From Pseudomonas nitroreducens TX1 (GTDB lineage Bacteria; Pseudomonadota; Gammaproteobacteria; Pseudomonadales; Pseudomonadaceae), in contig NZ_AMZB01000138.1 of NCBI RefSeq assembly GCF_000313755.1, positions 225,505 to 289,504 on the forward strand: a DNA stretch of 64,000 nucleotides, given 5' to 3'. Numbering within the stretch: position 1 is the stretch's first letter; every line of letters begins with the position of its first letter. Under the pieces are notes generated by a model. It was not told where the DNA came from. It ran no database searches and saw only the letters and a list, made by a program, of their open reading frames with translations. Positions 49,012 through 58,711 of the stretch are shown here, one piece after another. A program made the position numbers and the translations under genes.

Positions 49012-50196
49012 TCAGCGCTCGACCAGCGCGATGTGCTTGTTGTACCAGTTCATCAGCAGCGAAATGCTGATGCTGATGGCCAGGTACACGCTCATGGTGA
49101 TGGCCATGGTCTCGATGGCCTGGCCGGTCTGGTTGAGCACCGTGCCGGCGAACAGCGAGACCATGTCCGGGTAGCCGATGGCGGCGGCCAGCGAGGAGTT
49201 CTTCGCCAGGTTCAGGTACTGGCTGGTGAGCGGAGGGATGATCACCCGTAGCGCTTGGGGGATGATCACCAGGCGCAGCGTCTGTCCCGGACGCAGCCCC
49301 AGGGAGCCGGCCGCTTCGGACTGGCCGTGGCTGACCGCCTGGATGCCGGCGCGCACCGTCTCGCCGATGAAGGCGGCGGTGTAGACCGACAGCGCGAGCA
49401 CGATGGACACCAGCTCCGGTATCACCACCCAGCCGCCGCGGAAGTTGAAGCCCTGCAGCACCGGCACGTCCCAGTGGAACGGCGCCCCGGCCACCAGCGA
49501 CACCAGGCCCGGCAGCAGGATCAGCAACGCCAGGCCGCTGAGGAACACCGGGAAGGCCTTGCCGGTGGCATGGCGGCGGGCCTTGGCCCACTTCCAGATC
49601 ACCGCCCAGCCCACGATGGCCAGGATCACCGCGACGATGAACGGACCGAGACCATCGGCGGCAATCGGCGCGGGCATCTGCAGGCCCCGGTTGTTGATGA
49701 AGAACAGGTCGCCGAAGCTGATGCTCTGCCGCGGATTCGGCAGCGGGCCGAGCACGGCGAAGTACCAGAAGAAGATCTGCAGCAGCGGCGGGATGTTGCG
49801 GAAGGTCTCGATGTACAGGGTCGCCAGCTTGCGGATCAGCCAGTTGGGTGACAGCCGCGCCACACCGAGGATGAAGCCCAGGATGGTGGCGAAGACGATG
49901 CCGATCACCGTGACCAGCAGCGTGTTCAGCAGGCCGACCATGAACACCCGTCCGTAGGTGTCGCTTTCGCTGTAGTCGATCAGGTGCTGCGAAATGCCGA
50001 AGCCGGCGCTGTGGTCGAGGAAGCCGAAACCGGACTGGATGCCGCGATGGGCGAGGTTGGTCTGGGTGTTGTCGAAGAGGTACCAGCCGACCGCCAGGAC
50101 GAAGATGACGGCGATGATCTGGAATGCCCAGCCGCGCACGACGGGATCGTTGAGCGATACCCCCCGCGGGCGCTGGGCCTTGATGGAATTCTGCAT
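49012..50196 (-). CDS. aapQ: amino acid ABC transporter permease AapQ
   Basis: A 394-residue permease. TM helices near residues 25-45, 80-115, 120-145, 180-205, 215-235 and beyond; the EAA loop is in FIGETVRAGIQAVSHGQSEA, then RLVIIPQALRVIIPPLTSQY. Long inserts between helices are usual for AapQ. Partner of AapM. It follows aapJ after 118 bases. Confidence 0.93.
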   Translation of the reverse strand: MQNSIKAQRPRGVSLNDPVVRGWAFQIIAVIFVLAVGWYLFDNTQTNLAHRGIQSGFGFLDHSAGFGISQHLIDYSESDTYGRVFMVGLLNTLLVTVIGIVFATILGFILGVARLSPNWLIRKLATLYIETFRNIPPLLQIFFWYFAVLGPLPNPRQSISFGDLFFINNRGLQMPAPIAADGLGPFIVAVILAIVGWAVIWKWAKARRHATGKAFPVFLSGLALLILLPGLVSLVAGAPFHWDVPVLQGFNFRGGWVVIPELVSIVLALSVYTAAFIGETVRAGIQAVSHGQSEAAGSLGLRPGQTLRLVIIPQALRVIIPPLTSQYLNLAKNSSLAAAIGYPDMVSLFAGTVLNQTGQAIETMAITMSVYLAISISISLLMNWYNKHIALVER

Positions 50197-50314
50197 GTAA
50201 GCCCTCTCGCAAGCCGCGCCGGGCGGGCACGGGCTACGCCCGCGACCGCCCGACAGGCTTCACGTCGTTCGAAACACTCCGGCGCCCACACTCCGGGCGC
50301 CGGAACGGGTCAGG

Positions 50315-51343
50315 TCAGCGCACCGGCGGTGCGTACTGCAGACCACCCTTGTTCCACTGGGCGTTGAGGCCACGCTTGATCTTCAGGTCGCTGCCGTCGC
50401 CGACGTTGCGGTCGAAGATCTCGCCGTAGTTACCCACTTGCTTGACGATCTGTACCGCCCAGTCCTTGGGCAATTTGAGGTCCTTGCCGTAGTCACCTTC
50501 GGCGCCGAGCAGACGCGCGACGTCCGGGTTCTTGGTGCTCTTGGCCTGTTCCTCGACATTCTTCGAGTTGATGCCCAGTTCCTCGGCGTTGAGCATCGCG
50601 AAGAGCGTCCAGCGGGCGATGTCGAACCACTCCTCGTCGCCCTGGCGCACGGCCGGGCCGAGGGGCTCCTTGGAGATCACTTCGGGCAGCACCACATAAT
50701 CGTCCGGCGCGGCCAGCTTGATGCGCTGCGCGTAGAGCTGCGACTGGTCGGAGGTCAGCACGTCGCAACGGCCGGACTCCAGCGACTTGGCGCTCTCGTC
50801 GGAGGTGTCGTAGGTGATGGGGGTGTACTTGAGGTTGTTGGAACGGAAGTAGTCGGACAGGTTGAGCTCGGTGGTGGTGCCGGCCTGGATGCACACGGTG
50901 GCGCCATCGAGTTCCTTGGCGCTGGAGACGCCGAGCTTCTTGTTCACCAGGAAGCCCTGGCCGTCGTAGTAGGTCACGCCGACGAAGTTCAGGCCCATCG
51001 CACTGTCGCGGGAACTGGTCCAGGTGGTGTTGCGCGAGAGGATATCGATCTCGCCGGACTGCAGCGCGGTGAAGCGCTCCTTGGCGGTCAGCGGGCTGTA
51101 CTTGACCTTGGTCGCGTCGCCGAACACGGCCGCCGCCACGGCGCGGCAGACGTCCACGTCGATGCCTTTGTACTGGCCCTTGGCGTCGGCGTACGAGAAG
51201 CCGGGAAGACCGTCACTGATACCGCACTGCACGTAGCCTTTCTTCTTCACTGCATCCAGGGTGGCGCCGGCATGCGCGAGGCCGCTGATGCCGAACACGG
51301 CGGCGGTGGTCAGCACTGCCAGGGTGGATTTCACCATCTTCAT
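50315..51343 (-). CDS. aapJ: periplasmic amino acid-binding protein AapJ
   Basis: A 342-residue exported binding protein. ATG 51343 has GGAGA about eight bases upstream. The signal peptide is MKMVKSTLAVLTTAAVFGIS then AHA-GAT (cleavage near residue 25). The mature part matches SBP family 3: GYVQCGISDGLPGFSYADAK, CRAVAAAVFGD, TWTSSRDSAMGLNF and GTTTELNLSDYFR. It captures L-amino acids for the Aap importer. PAO1 PA3858 encodes a related protein in the same neighbourhood. First gene of the operon. Confidence 0.93.
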   Translation of the reverse strand: MKMVKSTLAVLTTAAVFGISGLAHAGATLDAVKKKGYVQCGISDGLPGFSYADAKGQYKGIDVDVCRAVAAAVFGDATKVKYSPLTAKERFTALQSGEIDILSRNTTWTSSRDSAMGLNFVGVTYYDGQGFLVNKKLGVSSAKELDGATVCIQAGTTTELNLSDYFRSNNLKYTPITYDTSDESAKSLESGRCDVLTSDQSQLYAQRIKLAAPDDYVVLPEVISKEPLGPAVRQGDEEWFDIARWTLFAMLNAEELGINSKNVEEQAKSTKNPDVARLLGAEGDYGKDLKLPKDWAVQIVKQVGNYGEIFDRNVGDGSDLKIKRGLNAQWNKGGLQYAPPVR

Positions 51344-51855
51344 CGATCTTCTCCGTTGCTTTTTTAGTGTTTTGGAGTCCCGGTTCCACCGCCGTACCCT
51401 CGTGAGGCACCAGCAAGACAACAAACGGGATGGAGACCTGAAGGTGAGTCTAGACGGCCTATGAAAAATCCTACGGACGCCGCGAACACACCTTCGAGCG
51501 CACAGGTCTTGCGCGCTGGAACGGGTCATCTAGGGATCATTGCGTGAAGGCGAAGGCCCGCCGCGCCGGCTGTTGACCGCAGCCAGCACGGCGGGCCCTG
51601 AAACAGCCCAAGACTTTCGCGGCGCCACTTCCAGTACAGCTTTCCGGATGGGGTCGGTAGAGTGTTACCGGAAAACGGGGCCGCACAGCCTACGGTTGCG
51701 ATAGCAAGGGGCGTACCAGCTCAGGAACGCTCTCACAATTTCGTGCAGTCAAGTCCCACAAGTTATGGCCATGCGACATCTTCTTGCATCGCCCCTCCAC
51801 CCTTTCTCTCACGCAGCGCCCCTTCCTAGAGCGCCCGCCCCATCCTGGAGCCTCC
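51344..51855. other. 512-base gap between aapJ and the esterase gene
   Basis: Divergent promoters must lie here. A long inverted repeat (GGCCCGCCG at 51555-51563 against CGGCGGGCC at 51590-51598) is visible without a T-run. No open frame with a plausible product. No sigma-54 or riboswitch pattern was recognised. Confidence 0.55.
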
Positions 51856-52509
51856 ATGACCCAGCCCCTGATCCTCGAACCCAGCCAGCGCGTCGATTCC
51901 TGCGTCATTTGGTTGCACGGCCTGGGCGCCGACCGTTACGACTTCGAACCGGTAGCACAGATGCTGCAGCGCAGTTTCACGTCGACGCGTTTCATCCTGC
52001 CCCAGGCGCCGACCCGCCCGGTCACCGTGTTCAACGGCATGCCAGCGCCAAGCTGGTACGACATCCTCGCCATGGCCCCGGCCCGTGCCATCGACGAGGC
52101 GCAGCTGGAAGCTTCGGCCGACAGCGTGATCGCGCTGATCCAGGGGCAGATCGACCAGGGCATCGCGGCCAAACGCATCATCCTCGCCGGCTTCTCCCAG
52201 GGCGGCGCGGTGGTGCTGCATACCGGCTACCTGCGTTGGGACGGCGAACTGGGCGGCGTCATGGCGCTCTCCACCTATGGCCCGACATTCAGCGAAGGCA
52301 TAAGCCTGCCGGCTACAAAAAGACAACTGTCCGCGCTCTGCCTGCATGGCACTTTCGATGATGTGGTGCTGCCCGCCATGGGCCGCGCCGCGTACGACTT
52401 CCTGCAGGCCAACGAGGTGCCCGCCCAGTGGCGCACCTACCCGATGAGCCATGAAGTGAGCAACGAGGAACTCGGCGATATCGGCGCCTGGCTGCGGGAG
52501 CGCCTGTGA
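51856..52509 (+). CDS. alpha/beta-hydrolase carboxylesterase
   Basis: A 217-residue cytosolic esterase of the acyl-protein-thioesterase/carboxylesterase II family. Start ATG 51856 after CTGGAG. Nucleophile Ser in AGFSQGGAV, Asp in HGTFDDVV, His in PMSHEVS, and oxyanion loop WLHGLGADRYDF. PAO1 PA3859 is the counterpart, a structurally known esterase. Next gene starts 31 bp later on the same strand. Confidence 0.92.
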   Translation: MTQPLILEPSQRVDSCVIWLHGLGADRYDFEPVAQMLQRSFTSTRFILPQAPTRPVTVFNGMPAPSWYDILAMAPARAIDEAQLEASADSVIALIQGQIDQGIAAKRIILAGFSQGGAVVLHTGYLRWDGELGGVMALSTYGPTFSEGISLPATKRQLSALCLHGTFDDVVLPAMGRAAYDFLQANEVPAQWRTYPMSHEVSNEELGDIGAWLRERL

Positions 52510-52540
52510 TCCCCTGACCCTGCGGAGAACAAGAAGAAGC

Positions 52541-54433
52541 ATGAACGCCCCGATCAGCAGCCTGCGTGACGTCGAAGCACTGGAACAGGTCCCGCTGCAG
52601 GACCGCGACCTGCCGCCCAACACCTATGAACTGCTGCGCCGCTCGGCGCAGCAGTTCGGCCCCTCCACCGCCCTGAGCTTCCTGCTGCAGGGCTCGGCGG
52701 CGGAGGAGCCACTCAAGGTCAGCTACGAGCAGTTGTTCGCCCGCGTCACCCAGGCGGCCAATGCCTTTCACCGCCTGGGCGTAAGGCCGGGCACCGCGGT
52801 GTCGTTCCTGCTTCCCAACCTGCCGCAGACCCACTACGTGATCTGGGGTGGCGAAGCGGCGGGGATCGTCAACGCGATCAACCCGCTGCTCGATCCCGAG
52901 CACATCGCCGAGCTGGTGCGCGCCGCCGATTCCCGCGTGCTGGTGACCCTGGCGCCCTTCCCCGGCACCGACCTCTGGGACAAGGTCGCCGGCCTGCGCG
53001 AGCAGTTGCCGGAGCTGAACGCCATCGTCACCGTCGACATCGCCAACCTGCTGCCCGAGCCGCAGCGCTCGGCCATCAAGACCCAGCGCGGGGCACTGCC
53101 CGACGGCGTGCTGGACTTCGACGAACTGCTCGACCAGTGCCCGGCGGACCATCTGGAAAGCGGCCGGGTGATCGGCCCGGACGAAGTCGCCTCCTACTTC
53201 CACACCGGTGGCACCACCGGCACGCCCAAGCTTGCCCCGCACAGCCATTTCAACGAAGTGGCGATGGCCGAGATCATGGGCCTGAACTCTGACTACGACG
53301 GCAACGACGTACTGCTCTGCGGCCTGCCGCTGTTCCACGTCAACGGCGTGATGGTCACCGGTCTAGCACCCTTCATGCGCGGCGGCGAAGTGCTGCTGGC
53401 CGGCCCCCAGGGCTATCGCAACCCGACGCTGATCCAGGATTTCTGGAAGCTGGTGGAGCGCTACAAGGTCACCAGTTTCAGCGGCGTGCCGACCATCTAC
53501 GCCGCCCTCCTGCAGGTACCCAGCGAAGGCCGTGACCTTTCCAGCCTGCGCTTCGCCCTGTGCGGCGCAGCGCCCATGCCGGTGGAGCTGATCCGACAGT
53601 TCGAGGCCAAGACAGGCCTGAAGGTCATCGAAGGTTACGGCATGACCGAAGGCACCTGCGGCACCAGCTGCAACCCGCGCGGCGGTGAACGCCGGCCCGG
53701 CTCCATCGGCCTGCGCCTGCCCTACTGCGAACTGAAGTCGGTGATCCTCGACGGCGACGGCCAGTACCTGCGCGACGCCGCCGTCGACGAAATCGGCACC
53801 CTCTGCCTGCGCGGCCCCACCGTCTTCAAGGGGTACCTGCAGGCCAGCAAGAACAAGGACATCTGGGTAGACGGCGACTGGTTCAATACCGGCGACCTGG
53901 GGCGGATCGACGCCGACGGCTACATCTGGCTCACCGGCCGCAGCAAGGACCTGATCATCCGCGGTGGCCACAACATCGACCCGCAGATGATCGAGGAAGC
54001 CCTGCATCGCCATCCCGCCGTGGCCATGGCCGCTGCCGTGGGCAAACCCTGCCTGAAGGCCGGCGAGCTGCCGGTGGTGTACATCCAGCTCAAGCCGGGC
54101 ATGCAGGCGAGCGAAGCAGAGCTGCTCGAACACGCCGCGCAGCATGTGCCCGAGCGCGCGGCGGTGCCCAAGGACGTCTGGCTGCTGGACGCCATCCCGG
54201 TCACCGCGGTGGGCAAGACCTTCAAGCCGGCGCTGCGCCTGGATGCCATTCGTCGCGTGCTCGAGGACGAGACCCGGCACCTGTCTCCGGCCCCGCGCAT
54301 CGAGGTGGTCGCCGATGACCGCCATGGGCAGAAAGCACGTCTGTTCGTCGGCGGCCTCGCCCCAGACTCGCGCGCCGCATTGGCCGACCGTCTGGGCGGT
54401 TACGCGGTCCATGTGGAGTTGTTGGAAAGCTGA
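52541..54433 (+). CDS. acyl-CoA synthetase (AMP-forming)
   Basis: A 630-residue adenylate-forming ligase. The ATP loop is FHTGGTTGTPKLAPHSHF (about residues 224-241), then VIEGYGMTEGTCGTSC, the hinge WFNTGDLGRIDADGYIWLTG, GRSKDLIIRGGHNIDPQMIE and the catalytic Lys in AVGKTFKPALR. It activates a carboxylic acid, probably a fatty or aromatic acid, to its CoA ester. It overlaps in setting with PAO1 PA3860. Probably co-transcribed with the esterase. Substrate unknown. Confidence 0.9.
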   Translation: MNAPISSLRDVEALEQVPLQDRDLPPNTYELLRRSAQQFGPSTALSFLLQGSAAEEPLKVSYEQLFARVTQAANAFHRLGVRPGTAVSFLLPNLPQTHYVIWGGEAAGIVNAINPLLDPEHIAELVRAADSRVLVTLAPFPGTDLWDKVAGLREQLPELNAIVTVDIANLLPEPQRSAIKTQRGALPDGVLDFDELLDQCPADHLESGRVIGPDEVASYFHTGGTTGTPKLAPHSHFNEVAMAEIMGLNSDYDGNDVLLCGLPLFHVNGVMVTGLAPFMRGGEVLLAGPQGYRNPTLIQDFWKLVERYKVTSFSGVPTIYAALLQVPSEGRDLSSLRFALCGAAPMPVELIRQFEAKTGLKVIEGYGMTEGTCGTSCNPRGGERRPGSIGLRLPYCELKSVILDGDGQYLRDAAVDEIGTLCLRGPTVFKGYLQASKNKDIWVDGDWFNTGDLGRIDADGYIWLTGRSKDLIIRGGHNIDPQMIEEALHRHPAVAMAAAVGKPCLKAGELPVVYIQLKPGMQASEAELLEHAAQHVPERAAVPKDVWLLDAIPVTAVGKTFKPALRLDAIRRVLEDETRHLSPAPRIEVVADDRHGQKARLFVGGLAPDSRAALADRLGGYAVHVELLES

Positions 54434-54438
54434 TGAAA

Positions 54439-54465
54439 CACCCGGCCGACCGCCGGTCGGCCGGG
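54439..54465. terminator. strong inverted repeat after the acyl-CoA synthetase gene
   Basis: ACCCGGCCGACCG, one base, then its exact complement: a 13-bp stem starting five bases after the stop. No T-run follows, so it may stall or protect the 3' end instead of ending transcription by itself. Confidence 0.5.
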
Positions 54466-54584
54466 TCTGGCTGCGAATTGCCAGTACTCAAATCTGACTA
54501 ATACTGATGGCTCAATGTGCGAAGCGGACTACAGGGAGAGTCAGTCGTGCACATCATCAGCTTGCGCCCGATCCCCGCTGCACC

Positions 54585-55523
54585 ATGAAAGCTGCGCAGT
54601 GGAACGAAGACATCCGCCAACTCCAGCACCTGCGTCTGTTCCAGAACGTGGCCGCGGCCAACCTGCAACAGCTGCTCAAGGATTTCCGCGCCTGTGAACT
54701 GGAGCGCGGCGAAATCCTGCTGTCGCCGTTCAACCGCAATCACTTCCTTTATATGGTCCTCTCCGGGCACCTGACGGTATACCTGGGCTCGCTGGACAAC
54801 CAACCGGTAAGCACCCTGCACCCGGGCGACTGCGCCGGCGAGATCAGCTTCATCGACAGCGACCATCCTTCGGCCTATGTCGTCGCCAGCGAACCGACCA
54901 CCGTGCTGCGCCTGCACCGCGAGGCACTGATCGGCCTGTTCGAACACTCCCCGCAGGTCATGCAGAACCTCCTCTCGGTACTTTGCGAGCGGGTGCGCCA
55001 AGGCAATCGGATCATTCTCGACACCGAGCAGAACGCCAACATCGACACGCTCACCGGCCTGTTCAACCGGCGCTGGCTGGAGCACATCTACGACCGCGAG
55101 AGCACACGTTGTGCCTTCAACGAGCAGCCCATGTGCATGCTCATGCTCGATGTCGATCACTTCAAGAACTACAACGACGAGCACGGCCACCTGGCCGGCG
55201 ACTATGCGCTGTGCCTGGTCGCCCATACCCTGCGCAGCCAGTTGCGCCCCAAGGACAGCATGGCGCGCTTTGGCGGCGAGGAGTTCGTCATCCTCCTGCC
55301 GGAAATCGCCATCGAGGAAGCCCGGCGTATCGGCAACCGCCTGCGCCAGAGCCTGGAACAGATCGCTTCCTTCTATTCGCCGGTGGGGGTATTGCCCGGC
55401 GTCACCGTGTCCCTGGGCCTTGCCGAGATGGACATCCAGGAAAACCTGCCGAGCCTGATCCTGCGCGCCGACAGCGCCCTCTACCAGGCCAAGCAGAAAG
55501 GCCGTAACTGCCTCTGCGGCTGA
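54585..55523 (+). CDS. cyclic-nucleotide-binding-domain GGDEF diguanylate cyclase
   Basis: A 312-residue soluble protein. ATG 54585. Residues 15-125 are a cNMP-binding (CAP effector) domain: HLRLFQNVAAANLQQLLKDF, GEILLSPFNRNHFLYMVLSG, HPGDCAGEISFIDS. Residues about 150-312 are a GGDEF domain with the intact active site GGEEF (about 229-233), DTLTGLFNRRWLE, LDVDHFKNYND and an inhibitory I-site RPKD exactly five residues before GGEEF. It should make c-di-GMP with feedback inhibition, under control of a small ligand. The CAP phosphate-binding RxAxV pattern is not clear, so the ligand is uncertain. Confidence 0.87.
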   Translation: MKAAQWNEDIRQLQHLRLFQNVAAANLQQLLKDFRACELERGEILLSPFNRNHFLYMVLSGHLTVYLGSLDNQPVSTLHPGDCAGEISFIDSDHPSAYVVASEPTTVLRLHREALIGLFEHSPQVMQNLLSVLCERVRQGNRIILDTEQNANIDTLTGLFNRRWLEHIYDRESTRCAFNEQPMCMLMLDVDHFKNYNDEHGHLAGDYALCLVAHTLRSQLRPKDSMARFGGEEFVILLPEIAIEEARRIGNRLRQSLEQIASFYSPVGVLPGVTVSLGLAEMDIQENLPSLILRADSALYQAKQKGRNCLCG

Positions 55524-55598
55524 ATCCCGCTGCCCTGCGCCCACCCTTCTGCTAGATTGCGCCCGCAAGAAAACCAATAACAAAGCTGGGAAGCTGAC

Positions 55599-56756
55599 AT
55601 GCGCAAACTGCTGATCGTCCTGCTCGTCCTTCTGGCCGTTGGCCTGGGGATCTTCTTCAACCTGCCGGGGTATATGGATCGGAAGATGAACACCGTGGCC
55701 AGCCCGCCGCCCTACCAGGCCTCGCCCGCGGCTCAGGCGCTGCACCAGGCACTGTTCGTCGCCGACCTGCACGACGACGCACTGCTCTGGGACCGCAACC
55801 TGCTGGATCGCCACGACCATGGTCACACCGACCTGCCGCGCCTGCTCGAAGGCCACGTCGGCCTGCAGGTGTTCTCCACCGTCACCAAGACGCCGCGCGG
55901 CCTGAACTACGAAAGCAACAGCGCCGACAGCGACAACATCACCCCACTGGTCATCGCCCAACGCTGGCCGGCACGTACCTGGAACAGCCTGCTCGAACGC
56001 GCGCTCTACCAGGGCGAACTGCTGGACAAGGCCGCCGCCGACAGCCAGGGCAAGCTCACCCTGGTGCGCAGCCGGGACGACCTCACCCGCTACCTCGCCG
56101 CCTGGCAGAAGGACCCGAGACAGCTCGCCGGCATACTCGCCACCGAGGGCCTGCACCCGCTCGAAGGCAAGCTCGAGAACCTCGACCGCATGTACGACGC
56201 GGGCTTCCGCATCATGGGCCTGACCCACTTCTTCGACAATGAGGTCGGCGGCTCCGCCCACGGCCTGAAGAAAGGTGGCCTGACCGCGTTCGGCCGCGAG
56301 GTCATCCCACGCCTGGAAGACAGGAAGATGCTGATCGACCTGGCCCATGCCTCACGTCCGCTGATCGACGACGTGCTGGCCATCGCCAGGCGCCCGGTGA
56401 TCGCTTCCCATACCGGCGTCGCCGGCACCTGCCCCGGCCCGCGCAACCTGACCGACGCGCACTTGCGCGGTATCGCCAACACCGGCGGCGTGATCGGCAT
56501 CGGCTACTGGGACGGCGCGGTGTGCGAAACCTCGGTGCAGGCCATCGTCAAGGCCATGCGCTATGCGGCCGACAAGGTCGGCGTCGAGCACATCGCACTG
56601 GGATCGGATTTCGACGGCGCGGTGAATGCGCCCTTCGACACCACCGGCCTTGCCCAACTGACCGAGGGCCTCGCCAAGGCTGGCTTCAGCGAGCAGGACA
56701 TCGCTGCAATCATGGGCGGCAATGTGCGCCGCCTGCTGCTGGAGAGCCTTCCGTAG
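55599..56756 (+). CDS. membrane dipeptidase (M19)
   Basis: A 385-residue renal-dipeptidase-type metallopeptidase. The N-terminus (MRKLLIVLLVLLAVGLGIFF) is a membrane anchor or uncleaved signal. Metal-binding and family motifs: ADLHDDALLWDRN, ILATEGLHPLEG, GLTHFFDNEVGGSAHG, LIDLAHAS, IASHTGVAG and ALGSDFDGAV. It hydrolyses dipeptides, with the active domain in the periplasm. It is 75 bp after the GGDEF gene and may be co-transcribed. Confidence 0.92.
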   Translation: MRKLLIVLLVLLAVGLGIFFNLPGYMDRKMNTVASPPPYQASPAAQALHQALFVADLHDDALLWDRNLLDRHDHGHTDLPRLLEGHVGLQVFSTVTKTPRGLNYESNSADSDNITPLVIAQRWPARTWNSLLERALYQGELLDKAAADSQGKLTLVRSRDDLTRYLAAWQKDPRQLAGILATEGLHPLEGKLENLDRMYDAGFRIMGLTHFFDNEVGGSAHGLKKGGLTAFGREVIPRLEDRKMLIDLAHASRPLIDDVLAIARRPVIASHTGVAGTCPGPRNLTDAHLRGIANTGGVIGIGYWDGAVCETSVQAIVKAMRYAADKVGVEHIALGSDFDGAVNAPFDTTGLAQLTEGLAKAGFSEQDIAAIMGGNVRRLLLESLP

Positions 56757-56852
56757 CCCAAGTCAATAGGCAGAATGCCCGTGGCACTTCGCCCTGCGGG
56801 CATCTTGCATTACACTGGCGGCCGTTCATTCCTTAACCAGTACGAGATCACC

Positions 56853-58412
56853 GTGCTCAAAGCACTCAAGAAAATCTTCAGCAAGGGTGATGGCGAGCAG
56901 CCCGTCACCACGCCGGCAGCCCCCGCTCCCGCTGCCTCCGAACCCGCCCAGAGCGGTGAAAAGCGTCCGCGCAATCCGCGCAATCCGCGTCCGCAAGGCG
57001 ACTCTGCCAATGCCGCCGACAAGCCGGCCCGCGGTCCGAAGAGCGACAAACCCCGCGCCGAGCGTTCCGACAAAGGCGAACGCGGCGAACAACGCGATCA
57101 CGCTCCGAAGCACGAGCATGCCAAGGCCGAAGGCGCCGACAAGCCCCGCGAGCCGAAACCGCGCCGCGAGCGCAAGCCGCGGCCGCCGGCGGTGAACAAT
57201 TGGAAGCTGGAAGACTTCGTGGTCGAGCCGGCCGAAGGCAAGACGCGTTTCCACGACTTCAATCTCGATCCGCGTCTGATGCACGCCATCCATGACCTGG
57301 GCTTCCCCTACTGCACGCCGATCCAGGCGCAGGTGCTGGGCTTCACCCTGCGTGGCCAGGATGCCATCGGCCGCGCCCAGACCGGCACCGGCAAGACCGC
57401 CGCGTTCCTCATCTCGATCATCACCCAGCTGCTGCAGACCCCGCCGCCGAAAGAACGCTACATGGGCGAGCCGCGTGCGCTGATCATCGCGCCGACCCGC
57501 GAGCTGGTGGTGCAGATCGCCAATGACGCCATCGGCCTGGCCAAGTACACCGGCCTGAACGTCATGAGCTTCGTCGGCGGCATGGACTTCGACAAGCAGC
57601 TCAAGACGCTGGAGTCGCGCTTCTGTGACATCCTTGTCGCCACGCCGGGCCGCCTGCTGGACTTCAACCAGCGCGGCGAGGTGCACCTGGACATGGTCGA
57701 GGTGATGGTGCTGGACGAAGCCGACCGCATGCTCGACATGGGCTTCATCCCCCAGGTCCGCCAGATCATCCGCCAGACCCCGTACAAGGGCGAACGCCAG
57801 ACCCTGCTGTTCTCCGCCACCTTCACAGACGACGTGATGAACCTGGCCAAGCAGTGGACCGTCGACCCGGCCATTGTCGAGATCGAGCCGGAAAACGTCG
57901 CCAGCGATACCGTCGAGCAGCACGTCTATGCCGTTGCCGGCAGCGACAAGTACAAGCTGCTGTACAACCTGATCGCGCAGAACGACTGGACCCGCGTGAT
58001 GGTCTTCGCCAACCGCAAGGACGAAGTGCGCCGCATCGAGGAACGCCTGACCAAGGACGGCATCAGCGCCGCCCAGATGTCCGGCGACGTGCCGCAGCAC
58101 AAGCGCATCAAGGTCCTGGAAGGCTTCCGTGAAGGCAAGATCCGCGTCCTGGTCGCCACCGACGTTGCCGGCCGCGGCATTCACGTCGACGGCATCAGCC
58201 ACGTGATCAACTTCACCCTGCCCGAAGATCCGGACGACTACGTGCACCGCATTGGCCGAACCGGCCGCGCCGGTACCACCGGCACCTCCATTAGCTTCGC
58301 CGGCGAGGACGATGCCTTCGCCCTGCCGCCGATCGAGGAACTGCTGGGCCGCAAGATCAATTGCGAGATGCCGCCCACCGAGCTGCTCAAGCCGGTACCG
58401 CGCAAGCACTGA
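56853..58412 (+). CDS. rhlB: ATP-dependent RNA helicase RhlB
   Basis: A 519-residue DEAD-box helicase. Start GTG 56853 ([13 protein letters not shown]) fits RhlB N-termini; the frame is open further up. The first 120 residues are basic and disordered (Lys/Arg/Pro/Glu-rich). Motifs: Q motif [32 protein letters not shown] (DEAD), SATF, and [24 protein letters not shown]. It helps RNase E unwind RNA in the degradosome. A terminator follows. Same place as PAO1 PA3861. Confidence 0.95.
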   Translation: MLKALKKIFSKGDGEQPVTTPAAPAPAASEPAQSGEKRPRNPRNPRPQGDSANAADKPARGPKSDKPRAERSDKGERGEQRDHAPKHEHAKAEGADKPREPKPRRERKPRPPAVNNWKLEDFVVEPAEGKTRFHDFNLDPRLMHAIHDLGFPYCTPIQAQVLGFTLRGQDAIGRAQTGTGKTAAFLISIITQLLQTPPPKERYMGEPRALIIAPTRELVVQIANDAIGLAKYTGLNVMSFVGGMDFDKQLKTLESRFCDILVATPGRLLDFNQRGEVHLDMVEVMVLDEADRMLDMGFIPQVRQIIRQTPYKGERQTLLFSATFTDDVMNLAKQWTVDPAIVEIEPENVASDTVEQHVYAVAGSDKYKLLYNLIAQNDWTRVMVFANRKDEVRRIEERLTKDGISAAQMSGDVPQHKRIKVLEGFREGKIRVLVATDVAGRGIHVDGISHVINFTLPEDPDDYVHRIGRTGRAGTTGTSISFAGEDDAFALPPIEELLGRKINCEMPPTELLKPVPRKH

Positions 58413-58431
58413 TCGCTTGTTGCACCAGAAG

Positions 58432-58460
58432 AAGGCGAAGCCCCATGGCTTCGCCTTTTT
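58432..58460 (+). terminator. Rho-independent terminator of rhlB
   Basis: AAGGCGAAGCC, loop CCAT, GGCTTCGCCTT and a T-run, 19 bases after the stop. Confidence 0.9.
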
Positions 58461-58711
58461 CGTTTCCACCGGCGTTACCGCGGGTGACGAATCCCCTTCC
58501 TAGAGCCTGCCATTCCTCCTGCCGGACCCGCTGGGACGACCGTACGGCATCCGCCCGCAAACAATGGCCACGCGCCATTATCCGCGTCATTGCGGTGAGA
58601 TGGGCCACGCCCCGGCCACTCTTGCTCAGTTTTATTTACAGACGTAAAAAAATTCGCACGCTTCTTGCAAAGCACGCGAGAACAATTCCAAGAACTCGTC
58701 GGAATCCTCCC

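Noticed and set aside
46920..49070. A 716-codon plus-strand frame across aapP and aapM
   Set aside because: It is antisense to two certain ABC transporter genes and begins inside a repeat; composition is typical of antisense translation.
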